Source: Akkermansia sp. (GTDB lineage: Bacteria > Verrucomicrobiota > Verrucomicrobiia > Verrucomicrobiales > Akkermansiaceae). From it: a stretch of DNA of 38,040 nt. This document shows positions 8,728-17,851 of this stretch, in pieces (positions within the stretch are counted from its first letter, which is position 1; each line of letters begins with the position of its first letter). The notes beneath the pieces were generated by a model. That model saw only the letters and a program-made list of their open reading frames with translations, had not been told where the DNA came from and did no database searches. A program made the translations under genes and the position numbers. The DNA lies in NCBI GenBank assembly GCA_030536145.1, contig JAUNQN010000027.1, positions 1-38,040 on the forward strand, written 5' to 3'.

Positions 8728-11700
8728 TACATGGATTGCAGGGTGTGCAGGGTTTCCGCCAGCTTGTCCGCCGGCTTCACCTTGGCCAGGCGGGGGAAGC
8801 GCTTGTCCAGCAGGATATATTCCTTGTTCCGCGTGAGCATGAGTTTCTGCCCGCGGATTTCCACCATGGTGATGCGGCGGCGGGTGGCCAGCAGGCGTAT
8901 CTTCTGCACGGTGAGCAGGTGGCGGGCCTCCCGCGGCAGCTTGCCGAAGCGGTCGTGCCACTCGCGCTCCAGGTCGTCCACCTCATCCACGCTCACGGCG
9001 CGCGCCAGGCGGGTGTACGCATCCATGCGCGCCTTGGTGGATTCCATGTAGGTGGCGGGCAGGTAGGCGCCGATGAGCCCTTCCGTGTCCTCCCGCGTGG
9101 TCATCAGGGCCTCGCTCAGGCAGAGGAAATCCGCCTTCATCACGGCATCTGCGCGCACGGTGGGCACCTTGCCCTGCAGGCGCTCTATGGACTGGCGGAG
9201 CAGCTGGCAGTACAGCTCAAAGCCGATGGCGGCAATGTGGCCGCTCTGCTGGGTGCCCAGCAGGTTGCCCGCGCCGCGGATTTCCAGGTCCCGCATGGCA
9301 ATCTTGAACCCGCTGCCCAGCTCCGTGAACTGCTTGATGGCGGAAACGCGCTTGCGGGCGTCCCCGGTGCACAGGGCCTCCCGCGGGAGCATCAGGTAGG
9401 CGTATGCGCGGTGGCCGCCGCGGCCCACGCGCCCGCGCAGCTGGTACAGGTCCGCCAGGCCGAAGCGGTCCGCGCGGTCGATGATGATGGTGTTGGCGTT
9501 GGGTATGTCGATACCGCTCTCGATGATGGTGGTGGAGAGCAGGATATCCGCCTTGCCGTTCACGAAATCACGCATGACCAGCTCCAGGTCCGCCTTGTCC
9601 ATCTGCCCGTGGCCCACCACAATGCGGGCTTTAGGCGCCAGGGCCTGCAGGCGCGCCTGCACCTGGTCTATGTCATGCACGCGGTTGTGCAGGAAGAACA
9701 CCTGGCCGTTGCGCGCCAGCTCGCGCTCTATGGCCTTGGCGATGAGCTGCTCGTTGTACGGGCATACGGCGGTCTGCACGGGCAGGCGGTTGAGCGGCGC
9801 GGTGTCTATGGTGCTCATATCCCGCGCGCCCATGAGCGCGGAGTACAGGGTGCGGGGAATGGGCGTGGCGGAGAGGGTGAGCATGTCCACCATGCGGAAC
9901 ATGCGCTTGAACTGCTCCTTGTGGCGCACGCCGAAGCGCTGCTCCTCGTCGATGACGGCCAGGCCGAGGTCCTTGAAATGCACGTCCTTGGAAATGAGGC
10001 GGTGCGTGCCCACCAGGATATCCACCTCACCGCGGGAGAGTGCCTCCAGAATCTCCCGGGCCTTCTTGGCGGGGGTAAAGCGGCTCAGCTGCTCAATGCG
10101 CACGGGGTACTCGCTCATGCGGGCGCGGAAGGTGCGGTAGTGCTGGTCTGCCAGCACGGTGGTGGGGGCCAGTATGGCGGCCTGCTTGCCGCCGGTCACG
10201 CACTTGAACGCGGCGCGGATGGCCACCTCCGTCTTGCCGAACCCCACGTCACCGCAGACGAGGCGGTCCATGGGACGGGGGGATTCCATGTCCGCCTTGG
10301 CCTGGTTGATGGCGCGCAGCTGGTCCGGGGTCTCCCGGTAGGGGAAGCTGGATTCAAACTGCCACATCCAGGAGGAATCCGCCGGATGGGCATAGCCGCG
10401 GCCGTTCTCGCGGTCCGCCTGCACCTCCAGCAGCTGGGCGGCGTAATCCGCCACGGCGCGCTCCGCGGCCTCGCAGGCGCGTTTCCAGCGCTTGTCGCCC
10501 AGCTTGCTGAGCTCCGGGGCCTTGCCGCCCAGACCCACGTACTTGGAGACCAGGTGGCTCTGCTGCAGCGGCAGGCGCAGCAGGATATCCCCGGCGTACT
10601 TGATGTGCAGCTCCTCCTCCGCCGTCTCCTCGTTGCGGATGATGCCCACAAACCTGCCCAGGCCGTGCGCGGCGTGGATGACCAGGTCTCCGGGGGAAAT
10701 CTCACGCAGGGGCGCCTGGGCGCGCTCACGGCGCATGCGCTCCTCGCGGTCGTCTCTCCGGCGGGCACGGGGTGAGGAATAGCGGCCGAAGATTTCCGCG
10801 GCGGAGAGCACGGCCAACTTGGCACCGGGTATGGAAAAGCCGAAGGGCAGGTCGCCGTCCCGGCTCTGCACGCCGCTCCAGGCGGGGTCGTCGCCGCATA
10901 TTTCCTCGAAACGGTCCTTCTCACCGGCATGGGGGAAGAACATGACCACGCGCCACTTGTCGCGCTTCCACTTCTCCAGGCTCATGCGCGCCAGGTTGCG
11001 GCGCGCCTCCTGCATCACAAAGTCGCCGCTGTCGAACGTGCCCAGCGGGGAGCCGAAAAAGGCGGTGGGGTCCTTGGCGTTCAGCTCGTCCAGCTCCTCC
11101 GGCAGCGTGTCGTCCCGGTCCGGCGGCTCCTCGAACAGCAGTACATCCCCCGGCCGCCCGCAGCCGGGCAGGCATACCACCCAGTCCTCCGGCGCTATCC
11201 AGTCCTCCAGCACGGCATCGTCCTCCGGCTCGTCCAGCAGCATGTCCGCCTCCTCCATCTTGCGGAAGGAGAGCTGGGAGTCCACATCGAACGCGCGGAT
11301 GCTCTCCACCTCGTCGCCAAAGAATTCCAGGCGCAGCGGCCAGGCGGATTGCAGGGGGAATACATCCAGGATACCGCCGCGCAGGCTCCACTGGCCGCGC
11401 GCCGTCACCTGGTCCACGCGCTCAAACTCATGCTCCGCCAGGGCGGCGGTGATTTTCTCCGGCGCTATCTCCTGGCCCACACGCACGCGCAGGGAGATGG
11501 ACTGCGCCTGCGCAAAGGACGGCACGGGCTGGAGCAGCGTGGCGGCCGTCAGCAGCACGGCCTGCGTGCCCTGCGGCTTGCCGTAGATGGCGCGCAGGGC
11601 CTCCAGGCGCTCGGCTGCCAGGTCGGGGTCGCTGATGCCGTTGTTCACGTGGATTTCCTTTTCCGGCACAAACACGGCGGGCGTGCCCTGCCACAGGGGC

Positions 11701-11927
11701 CATTCCGCAGCCAGGCGCTCTTGGGCGGGCAGGGCATCCGCCACCACCCACACGCGGCGCGGCTCCCGGCTCATGCCGGCCACCATGGCCGCCACAAAGG
11801 AGAAGGCGGCCGGGCACACGCGGTCCAGCACCACGGGATTCTCCCGCGTGCCGCCATGGCACAGGCGGGCCAGCTCCCCTGCAAAGGCGGGGGATTTGCC
11901 CACGGTGCTGGTCAGCGGTACGGCCAC
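8727..11927 (-). CDS. mfd: Transcription-repair coupling factor Mfd
   Basis: Mfd dislodges RNA polymerase stalled at DNA lesions and recruits UvrA/UvrBC. The sequence shows the UvrB-homology N-terminal region, then a CarD-like RNA-polymerase-interacting domain (ISPGDLVIHAAHGLGRFVG). The translocase core follows with CGDVGFGKTEVA (Walker A), VIDEEQRFGV (motif II, DEEQ), TLSATPIPRTL, DILLSTTIIESGIDIPNA and QLRGRVGRGGHRAYAY, and a TRCF C-terminus. With GTG 11927 the protein has 1066 residues, close to the family's roughly 1150. This start is preferred because a promoter ends 7 bases before it. More upstream starts, up to 12101, would run through the promoter and into the divergent lipoprotein gene. 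The start remains uncertain. hrpB follows with overlapping stop/start codons. Confidence 0.95.
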   Translation of the reverse strand: MAVPLTSTVGKSPAFAGELARLCHGGTRENPVVLDRVCPAAFSFVAAMVAGMSREPRRVWVVADALPAQERLAAEWPLWQGTPAVFVPEKEIHVNNGISDPDLAAERLEALRAIYGKPQGTQAVLLTAATLLQPVPSFAQAQSISLRVRVGQEIAPEKITAALAEHEFERVDQVTARGQWSLRGGILDVFPLQSAWPLRLEFFGDEVESIRAFDVDSQLSFRKMEEADMLLDEPEDDAVLEDWIAPEDWVVCLPGCGRPGDVLLFEEPPDRDDTLPEELDELNAKDPTAFFGSPLGTFDSGDFVMQEARRNLARMSLEKWKRDKWRVVMFFPHAGEKDRFEEICGDDPAWSGVQSRDGDLPFGFSIPGAKLAVLSAAEIFGRYSSPRARRRDDREERMRRERAQAPLREISPGDLVIHAAHGLGRFVGIIRNEETAEEELHIKYAGDILLRLPLQQSHLVSKYVGLGGKAPELSKLGDKRWKRACEAAERAVADYAAQLLEVQADRENGRGYAHPADSSWMWQFESSFPYRETPDQLRAINQAKADMESPRPMDRLVCGDVGFGKTEVAIRAAFKCVTGGKQAAILAPTTVLADQHYRTFRARMSEYPVRIEQLSRFTPAKKAREILEALSRGEVDILVGTHRLISKDVHFKDLGLAVIDEEQRFGVRHKEQFKRMFRMVDMLTLSATPIPRTLYSALMGARDMSTIDTAPLNRLPVQTAVCPYNEQLIAKAIERELARNGQVFFLHNRVHDIDQVQARLQALAPKARIVVGHGQMDKADLELVMRDFVNGKADILLSTTIIESGIDIPNANTIIIDRADRFGLADLYQLRGRVGRGGHRAYAYLMLPREALCTGDARKRVSAIKQFTELGSGFKIAMRDLEIRGAGNLLGTQQSGHIAAIGFELYCQLLRQSIERLQGKVPTVRADAVMKADFLCLSEALMTTREDTEGLIGAYLPATYMESTKARMDAYTRLARAVSVDEVDDLEREWHDRFGKLPREARHLLTVQKIRLLATRRRITMVEIRGQKLMLTRNKEYILLDKRFPRLAKVKPADKLAETLHTLQSM

Positions 11928-11934
11928 GCGCGAT

Positions 11935-11963
11935 ACTATACCAGCATTCCCGTGGGCGGTAAA
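11935..11963 (-). promoter_or_regulatory. Predicted mfd promoter, leaderless geometry
   Basis: On the minus strand TTTACC (11958-11963), a 17-bp spacer and TATAGT (11935-11940) precede GTG 11927 by only 7 bases. Transcription would start on or next to the start codon. Confidence 0.5.
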
Positions 11964-11986
11964 GCCCAAATTGCCGCACTTTAGGC

Positions 11987-12015
11987 TTGATTCCGCGGCG
12001 GTTTTGCGGTTCAAT
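11987..12015 (+). promoter_or_regulatory. Predicted promoter of the lipoprotein-hflX operon, leaderless geometry
   Basis: TTGATT (11987-11992), 17 bp and TTCAAT (12010-12015) end 9 bases before ATG 12025. The promoter is back to back with the mfd promoter, with 23 bases between the two -35 boxes. Confidence 0.4.
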
Positions 12016-12024
12016 GGGGCTAGT

Positions 12025-12159
12025 ATGAAAAGCATCATTTGCCTTACGATGGCAGCACTGGGCGCGGCCCTGCTGAGTTCCTGCGGAGAGTGTCCCTGCA
12101 ACGCCAGCCACAGCGACTACCTGCGCGACGTAGTTCCCACCACCAGCCGGAGCTTCTGA
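12025..12159 (+). CDS. Small lipoprotein, 44 residues
   Basis: This short gene begins MKSIICLTMAALGAALLSSC, a lipoprotein signal with lipobox LSSC. The mature peptide is only about 25 residues from Cys20 (CGECPC, then DYLRDVVPTTSRSF) and contains two further Cys. No known family is recognised. It ends 4 bases before hflX, so it is probably the first gene of the six-gene plus-strand unit. The gene is credible because of the clear lipobox, the promoter just upstream and the tight junction with hflX. Its function is unknown. Confidence 0.65.
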   Translation: MKSIICLTMAALGAALLSSCGECPCNASHSDYLRDVVPTTSRSF

Positions 12160-12163
12160 TTCA

Positions 12164-13474
12164 ATGTCGTTCGAGATTAGAGAGAAACCGGACCTGATAG
12201 AGCGTGCCCTGCTGGTCGGCATCGGCATGCCGGGAGAATCACGCCGTGAGCGCGCCGCCCTGCTGGATGAGCTGGTGAACCTGGTGAGCAACCTGGGCAT
12301 CGGCATTGTGGACCAGCGGCTGGAGTTCACGAGAGAGGTGCAGGCCAAGTATATCTGCGGCATCGGCAAGGCCGAGGAGCTGCGTGACCTGGCCCAGTCC
12401 CTGGGGGCGGATTCCCTGATCTTCGACAACCTGCTCACCCCCTCCCAGCAGAGGGAGTGGGAAAAGTTGGTGGGCGTGACCGTGGTGGACAGGGAGGAAA
12501 TCATCCTGGACATCTTTGCCCAGCGCGCCCGCACCAAGGAGGCCGTGATGCAGGTGGACCTGGCCCGCATGCAGTATGCCCTGCCGCGCATGGCCGGCAT
12601 GTGGAAGCACCTGGACCGCCAGCGCGGCGGCTCCGGCGGCGGCAAGGGCGGCGGCTCCGCCGCCCGCGGCGAGGGCGAGAAGCAGATTGAGGTGGACCGC
12701 CGCCTGGCCCGCGACCGCATCGAGGCCATCCGCGCGGAGCTGGAGACCGTGCGCCGCCAGCGCGCCACCCAGCGCAAGGAGCGCATGCGCCAGGGCATAC
12801 CCACCGCCGCCATTGTGGGCTACACGAATGCCGGCAAGTCATCCCTGCTCAATATGAGCACCGGGGCCGGCGTGCTGGCCAAGAATATCCTGTTTGCCAC
12901 GCTGGAGACCACCAGCCGCAAGATTGAGCTGCCGGACGGCCAGCCGCTGGTGCTGACGGATACCGTGGGCTTTATCCGCAACCTGCCCACCCGCCTGATA
13001 GAGGCGTTCAAATCCACGCTGGAGGAGGCGGTGCTGGCGGATTTCCTGATCCAGGTGGTGGATGCGAGCGACCGCGAGGCGCTGCGCCACTACGAGACCA
13101 CCTGCGAGGTGCTGGAGAGCCTGGGCGCGCATGAGAAACCCATGATTGTGGTGTGGAACAAGACGGACCTGATACCGGAGGACCAGCGGGAATCCGTGCT
13201 GCAGGGCCTGGCCGCCAAGGTGGACTGCCCCAGCATGCCCATGAGCGTGGTGCGGGAGCAGGGGCTGGATTCCCTGTACGCCGCCTGCGTGAGCATGCTC
13301 TCCCAGCGCGTGGAGCGTGCCAGCTACCGCATTCCCCAGCGGGAAAGCCGCATCATCTCCATCATGCACCGCGACGGCAAGGTGCTTTCCACCGACTACG
13401 AGGGCAACGACGTGATAGTGGAGGCTATCCTGCCCAAGGAGTTTGCAGCCAGAATCCAAGACTACAGAATATGA
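12164..13474 (+). CDS. hflX: GTPase HflX
   Basis: HflX is a ribosome-associated GTPase that splits or rescues stalled 70S ribosomes, notably under heat stress. The 436-residue protein has the N-terminal HflX domain (MPGESRRERAALLDELVNL; FDNLLTPSQQREWEK), the linker with VVDREEIILDIFAQRARTKEA, and then the G domain. The G domain shows G1 GYTNAGKSSL (about residue 219), G3 DTVGFIRNLP and G4 NKTD. A Gly/Ser-rich insertion (RQRGGSGGGKGGG) sits at the usual disordered loop of this family. The stop codon overlaps the next ATG by 4 bases, indicating an operon. Confidence 0.97.
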   Translation: MSFEIREKPDLIERALLVGIGMPGESRRERAALLDELVNLVSNLGIGIVDQRLEFTREVQAKYICGIGKAEELRDLAQSLGADSLIFDNLLTPSQQREWEKLVGVTVVDREEIILDIFAQRARTKEAVMQVDLARMQYALPRMAGMWKHLDRQRGGSGGGKGGGSAARGEGEKQIEVDRRLARDRIEAIRAELETVRRQRATQRKERMRQGIPTAAIVGYTNAGKSSLLNMSTGAGVLAKNILFATLETTSRKIELPDGQPLVLTDTVGFIRNLPTRLIEAFKSTLEEAVLADFLIQVVDASDREALRHYETTCEVLESLGAHEKPMIVVWNKTDLIPEDQRESVLQGLAAKVDCPSMPMSVVREQGLDSLYAACVSMLSQRVERASYRIPQRESRIISIMHRDGKVLSTDYEGNDVIVEAILPKEFAARIQDYRI

Positions 13475-14121
13475 ACATGAAGAATTGCCTGACCGCCTGC
13501 CTGTGCGGCATGCTGGCCGCAGCCATGCTGCCCGCCTGCACCGGCCGCAGCAAGACCGGCGGCTACCGTGACGTGGATGCCTGGGAGCGCGCCACGCGCA
13601 ACGCCCGCAAGGCGTATTCCCACGAGGCCTTTGTGGCCAGCGAGAACTACCGCTACTCCCGCGACATGTGGCGCGGCGCGGCCCTGAACCAGCATGCGCC
13701 CGCCCATTCGTACGTGGTCATCCTGCTGGCCGAGCAGCGCGGCCGCCTGTACATCAACGACCGCATTGCCATGGATTTCCCCGTGTGCTCCGGCCGCGTG
13801 GGCGGGCATGAGACCCCCACCGGCACCTTCCATATCACGGAGAAGAGGGCGGAGTACCGCTCCCATTCCTACGGCTCCTTTGTGGATGCAAACGACAACA
13901 TCGTGAAGGGCGGCATCGCCTCCTGGGAGGCCGCACCCGCAGGCTCGCACTTCAAGGGTGCCTCCATGCCGTACTGGATGCGCTTCAACGGCGCCATCGG
14001 CATGCATGTGGGCAACGTACACCGTGAGAGCGACTCCCACGGCTGCGTGCGCATCCCGGAGGAAGCCTGCAAGATTCTCTTCTCCAAGCTGGGCGTGGGT
14101 TCCCGCGTCATCGTGAAGTAA
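13471..14121 (+). CDS. L,D-transpeptidase (YkuD family) lipoprotein
   Basis: The protein has 216 residues from ATG 13471, which overlaps the hflX stop in an ATGA; ATG 13477 is an alternative start two codons on. The N-terminus carries a lipobox (MLPAC), predicting an outer- or inner-membrane lipoprotein. The catalytic domain has the YkuD signature: His179 in GMHVGNVH and Cys192 in SHGCVRIP, plus ETPTGTFHI upstream. Such enzymes form 3-3 peptidoglycan crosslinks or attach lipoproteins to the wall through a Cys-acyl intermediate. Which reaction it performs cannot be told from sequence. It sits between hflX and comM in one transcription unit. Confidence 0.9.
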   Translation: MNMKNCLTACLCGMLAAAMLPACTGRSKTGGYRDVDAWERATRNARKAYSHEAFVASENYRYSRDMWRGAALNQHAPAHSYVVILLAEQRGRLYINDRIAMDFPVCSGRVGGHETPTGTFHITEKRAEYRSHSYGSFVDANDNIVKGGIASWEAAPAGSHFKGASMPYWMRFNGAIGMHVGNVHRESDSHGCVRIPEEACKILFSKLGVGSRVIVK

Positions 14122-14127
14122 CCGCCC

Positions 14128-15693
14128 ATGATTACGCGCCTGTACTCTGCCACCGTCTGCGGTATAGATGGCCTGGAGGTCTCCGTGGAGGTGGATGCCG
14201 CCCCCGTGAAGGAGCAGGGGCGCATGCTGGTGGTGGGCCTGCCGGACACCGCCGTGCGGGAGAGTACCCAGCGCGTGAACGCCGCCTTGGTGAACAGCTG
14301 TTTCTACCGCCCCGGGGAGCTGGCCATTACCGTGAACCTGGCCCCGGCGGACGTGAAGAAGCAGGGGCCGGGATTCGACCTGCCTATTGCCCTGGGGCTG
14401 GAGATGGCTATCCAGCAGAACTGCCCGAACGTGCCGGAGCCCCACAAGCGCCTGGTGCCGCTGCATGCGGATGAATGGTGCATGGTGGGTGAGCTGGCGC
14501 TGGACGGCGTGGTGCGCGGCGTGCGCGGTGTGCTGCCGCTGGCCATTGCCGCGCGGGAATCCGGGCGCAAGTACCTGATGGTGGCCCCGGAGAACGCGGC
14601 GGAGGCCGCCGTGGTGGAGGGGCTGGAGGTGTATGCCGTGCATGACCTGCGCATGGCGTGGGATGTGCTGCTGGACCGCACGCGCTTTTCCCCCGTGCCG
14701 CCGCCCGCCGCGCAGGATGACGGGTTGCGGGATGTGGATTTTGATGAAATCAAGGGCCAGCCATATGCCCGCCGCGCCATGGAGATAGCCGCCGCGGGTG
14801 GCCACAACCTGCTGATGTGCGGCAGCCCCGGCAGCGGCAAGAGCATGCTGGCAGGGCGCCTGCCCACCATTCTGCCCCCGCTCACGCATGAGGAGGCGCT
14901 TTCCGCCAGCAAGATTCATTCCGTGTGCGGGCTGCTGCCCCGCACGGGCGGCCTGCTGCGCCGCAGGCCCTTCCGCGCGCCCCACCACACTATCTCAGAT
15001 GTGGGCCTGATGGGCGGCGGAAGCAATATCACCCCCGGTGAGATTTCCCTGGCCCATCAGGGTGTGCTGTTCCTGGATGAGCTGCCGGAGTTCAACCGCC
15101 GCACGCTGGAGACCCTGCGCCAGCCGTTGGAGACGGGCGTGGTCACCATCTCACGCGCCAGCGGCAGCATGGATTTCCCCTGCCAGTTCATGCTGCTGGC
15201 CGCCATGAACCCGTGCCCCTGCGGCTACCTGGGAGACCCGCGCCACAGCTGCCGCTGCTCCCCCGGGGATGTGGCGCGCTACCGCAAGAAGATTTCCGGC
15301 CCCCTGCTGGACCGCTTTGACATGCTGATAGAGGTGCCGCCCGTGGATCCGGCCAGCCTGCTGGGCAAGCCGGACGGCGAGCCCAGCGCCGCCATCCGCG
15401 CCCGCGTGGTGGCTGCGCGGGAGCGCCAGCTGCGCCGCTATGCCGGCACAGGCGTTACCTGCAATGCGCGCCTTTCCGGCAAGATGCTCCGCGCCGCCTG
15501 CCCGCTCACGCAGCAGCAGCAGGATATGCTCACCCAGGCGGTCAACCAGTTTGCACTCTCCGCCCGCGCGTTCGACCGCATCCTGCGCGTGGCCCGCACC
15601 ATTGCGGACCTGGCAGGGCATGAGAATCCCACGGAGACGGACCTCTTCGAGGCCATCCAGTTCCGCCAGTTCGAATCCCGCCTGCGTTCATGA
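14128..15693 (+). CDS. comM: ComM/YifB family Mg-chelatase-like AAA+ ATPase
   Basis: The protein has 521 residues, the normal length. The N-terminal Lon-like domain (GLPDTAVRESTQRVNAALVN) precedes an AAA+ module with Walker A GSPGSGKSML at about 232-241, a DELPEF Walker B and arginine-finger region. It has the Cys-rich insert MNPCPCGYLGDPRHSCRC typical of YifB. ComM is a hexameric helicase that promotes branch migration during natural transformation in Gammaproteobacteria. The gene is widespread, and its role here could be general recombination. It starts 6 bases after the L,D-transpeptidase gene, and its stop overlaps the next ATG. Confidence 0.93.
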   Translation: MITRLYSATVCGIDGLEVSVEVDAAPVKEQGRMLVVGLPDTAVRESTQRVNAALVNSCFYRPGELAITVNLAPADVKKQGPGFDLPIALGLEMAIQQNCPNVPEPHKRLVPLHADEWCMVGELALDGVVRGVRGVLPLAIAARESGRKYLMVAPENAAEAAVVEGLEVYAVHDLRMAWDVLLDRTRFSPVPPPAAQDDGLRDVDFDEIKGQPYARRAMEIAAAGGHNLLMCGSPGSGKSMLAGRLPTILPPLTHEEALSASKIHSVCGLLPRTGGLLRRRPFRAPHHTISDVGLMGGGSNITPGEISLAHQGVLFLDELPEFNRRTLETLRQPLETGVVTISRASGSMDFPCQFMLLAAMNPCPCGYLGDPRHSCRCSPGDVARYRKKISGPLLDRFDMLIEVPPVDPASLLGKPDGEPSAAIRARVVAARERQLRRYAGTGVTCNARLSGKMLRAACPLTQQQQDMLTQAVNQFALSARAFDRILRVARTIADLAGHENPTETDLFEAIQFRQFESRLRS

Positions 15694-16790
15694 ACGCCAC
15701 CGCCACAGGGGAGCTGCCCGGTTTCAGCATGGTCATGACCTGCTACAACGTGGGCAGGTTTGTGCGGGAGGCCATCCTCTCCTGCCTGTCGCAGGATTAC
15801 GCCGGGCCGCTGGAGCTCATTATTGTGCAGGACTGCCCGAAGGACGACACCCCCCGCGTGATTGCCGATACCCTGGCGGGGTATGGCGGTCCCGTGCCCG
15901 TGACCGTGCTGGAGCACAAGCGCAACCGCGGCGTTTCCGGCGCCACGGATACCGGGTGGGCCGCCGCGCGCCATCCCTGGATTATCATGGTGGACGGCGA
16001 CGATATCCAGCTGCCGGACCGCTGCTCCAAGACCGCCCGCGTTATTGCGGATAATCCCGGCCTGGCCATGATTATCATGTCTGCTCAGAAGTTCAGCGAT
16101 GAGAACCCGGACCTGGGAATCCTGCGCTACTGTGCCGACTACTACAAGGCGGAGGACGTGCCCGCCCTGAAGCTGCTGGAGAGCCCCAAGGACCGCGCGG
16201 ACAACTACCTGCACCATGGGAACAATCCCCGTCTCAACGGCTACGGCTGCACCATGGCCTTTTGCCGTGAGCTGTACGGGCAGTGGGGCAACCTGTGCCG
16301 CGGCTGGGACGAGGACGGCCAGTTTGCCCAGGACCCCGCCTGGGAGCTGCGCGCCTTCCTGGGGCACAAGGTTTGCGGCAGCTTGGAGCTTGCCTGCCGG
16401 TACCGCCTGCATGAATCCAACATTTTCAGCCGCAAGGAGTCTTTCACCTATGCCGGGCTCCTGGCCAAGGAGCGCGCCGATGCCCGGTACGCCGCATTCC
16501 GCGTGCGCACGCTGCGCCGCATGCTGGAGGACCTGGAGCGCGCCCGCGCAGAGGGGCTGACAGACTGGTCTGCCGCAGACCTGGACGGCCTGGTGGATTT
16601 CCTGATGCGCAAGCTGCACGGCTGTCTCCTGCGGGCGGACTGGTGGTCCGTCTCCCTGGTGGAGCGTATCCGCCGTATCCGCCTGCACAAGCAGAAGGCG
16701 GATTTCCGGGTGGGCAAGTGGGCGCTGCCGCGCCTGCTTCCCCTGCATCTCTATGCCCTGCTGGCGCGGTGGCAGAACCGTAAACCGTAA
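15690..16790 (+). CDS. Family 2 glycosyltransferase
   Basis: The protein has 366 residues, with its start codon overlapping the comM stop by 4 bases. It has the GT2 (GT-A) N-terminal fold: FSMVMTCYNVGRFVREAILS is the first nucleotide-binding strand, and IIVQDCPKDD, RNRGVSGATDTGW and the metal-binding MVDGDDIQLPDR (DxD) follow. No transmembrane segment is evident, so it is probably cytoplasmic or membrane-associated. The sugar donor and acceptor cannot be inferred; lipopolysaccharide or exopolysaccharide assembly is plausible. No other glycan-synthesis genes are adjacent. It appears to be carried along in the hflX-comM transcription unit. Confidence 0.88.
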   Translation: MNATATGELPGFSMVMTCYNVGRFVREAILSCLSQDYAGPLELIIVQDCPKDDTPRVIADTLAGYGGPVPVTVLEHKRNRGVSGATDTGWAAARHPWIIMVDGDDIQLPDRCSKTARVIADNPGLAMIIMSAQKFSDENPDLGILRYCADYYKAEDVPALKLLESPKDRADNYLHHGNNPRLNGYGCTMAFCRELYGQWGNLCRGWDEDGQFAQDPAWELRAFLGHKVCGSLELACRYRLHESNIFSRKESFTYAGLLAKERADARYAAFRVRTLRRMLEDLERARAEGLTDWSAADLDGLVDFLMRKLHGCLLRADWWSVSLVERIRRIRLHKQKADFRVGKWALPRLLPLHLYALLARWQNRKP

Positions 16791-16795
16791 TCACT

Positions 16796-17791
16796 ATGAA
16801 GTCATATTTCACTCCTGTCCTCCTTGCCTTGGCCGGCGCTGCCGCTGCCGGGGAAATGCCCCTGCTCAACGACCATCTCCGCATCACCCTGCCGGACCAG
16901 GCGGAATACTACACCCCGGGTGCGGCCCTGATGGAGGCCGCCCGGAAGGCGGATGAAACTAATATCCGCGTAGGCAAGGGGGCGGATGCCCTCTATCTCC
17001 GCGCCAGGGAGAAGCATTACACGGTGGATGGCGATTTTGCCAAGGGGGTAAAGGATGCCATGGCCGCCCTGAACGCTGGTGCCACGCGCTACAGCATAAA
17101 CCAGGAGGGGGACAACCTGGTGTACGCCCTCCGCCTCCAGGACCCGAAGGACGTTCCCGCGGACGATGCCGCCGTGGTTTGCCATGCAGAGTACCGCCAC
17201 CCGGACGGCTCTGTGCAGAAATTCACCATCGGCGCGGCGGCTGGTGCCGCCAAGGATATGGAGAAATGCCGCAAGGCGGCGGTGGAGTGGCTGAAGGGCA
17301 TCCGCCCCGGCAACACCCCGCTGCAGCTGCAGGAGCGCGTGGAGTACCAGCAGAGCTACATGAAGGACTGCCGCGTGGCCGTGCAGGTGCCCCAAGGCTA
17401 TACCGCCACCCTGAGCGAGGGGGACGGCTTCCATTTCACCGCGTATTCCAAGCTGGTCAAGCGCGGAGATGGGCCGGAGGAGATTTCCGTGCAGGTGGGC
17501 GACCACCCGGAGCTGGTCTTTGAAAAGGTTCCCGCCGCAGAGCAGTTCAAGCAGGAGGGTACCCTGATGGGCCGGAAGGTGCAGTGGCACCTGTATGCCG
17601 CCCCCGGCGTGTACGTGGCGGAATGCGTGCTGCCCCTGGGTGCCCGCGGGGGTGAGGTGACTTTCTCCGACAAGGTGCAGGGGGAGGTCGTTTACGTCCA
17701 CATCTCCCTGTACGGCAAGAATGCCGCCACCCGCACAGAGCTTATCCGCCAGGCGGAGAAGACCACCCTGGAGCCCTTGCCGAAAGAATGA
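16796..17791 (+). CDS. Exported protein of unknown function
   Basis: The protein has 331 residues and starts 5 bases after the glycosyltransferase stop, so it is probably the last gene of the operon. The N-terminus MKSYFTPVLLALAGAAAAG is a signal peptide, predicting a periplasmic or outer-surface protein. The rest has no motif I recognise. There seem to be two similar halves of about 150 residues: ALLNDHLRITLPDQAEYY and RVAVQVPQGYTATLS both begin an amphipathic beta-rich region that ends in a helix. This might be a tandem domain, but the resemblance is by eye only. There are few Cys and no catalytic signature. No function is proposed. Confidence 0.8.
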   Translation: MKSYFTPVLLALAGAAAAGEMPLLNDHLRITLPDQAEYYTPGAALMEAARKADETNIRVGKGADALYLRAREKHYTVDGDFAKGVKDAMAALNAGATRYSINQEGDNLVYALRLQDPKDVPADDAAVVCHAEYRHPDGSVQKFTIGAAAGAAKDMEKCRKAAVEWLKGIRPGNTPLQLQERVEYQQSYMKDCRVAVQVPQGYTATLSEGDGFHFTAYSKLVKRGDGPEEISVQVGDHPELVFEKVPAAEQFKQEGTLMGRKVQWHLYAAPGVYVAECVLPLGARGGEVTFSDKVQGEVVYVHISLYGKNAATRTELIRQAEKTTLEPLPKE

Positions 17792-17812
17792 CGCCAAGGG
17801 CAGGGATTGGTA

Positions 17813-17841
17813 TTGCCCGCGCGCGCGGATTGTGCTATAAA
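17813..17841 (+). promoter_or_regulatory. Promoter of the YlbF-like gene, near-leaderless
   Basis: TTGCCC (17813-17818), a 17-bp spacer and TATAAA (17836-17841) end 10 bases before ATG 17852. The predicted leader is 3-4 bases. Confidence 0.6.
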
Positions 17842-17851
17842 TACGCCTGAT

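Noticed and set aside
6199..8961. Extended N-terminus of HrpB to 8961
   Set aside because: The extra 78 residues are Pro/Gly-rich out-of-frame mfd sequence, while ATG 8727 fits the family and overlaps the mfd stop.
7774..10775. Long plus-strand open frames opposite hrpB and mfd (up to 679 codons)
   Set aside because: They are antisense to genes with full motif sets, are rich in His, Gln, Gly and Ala as expected for GC-rich shadows, and have no recognisable domain.
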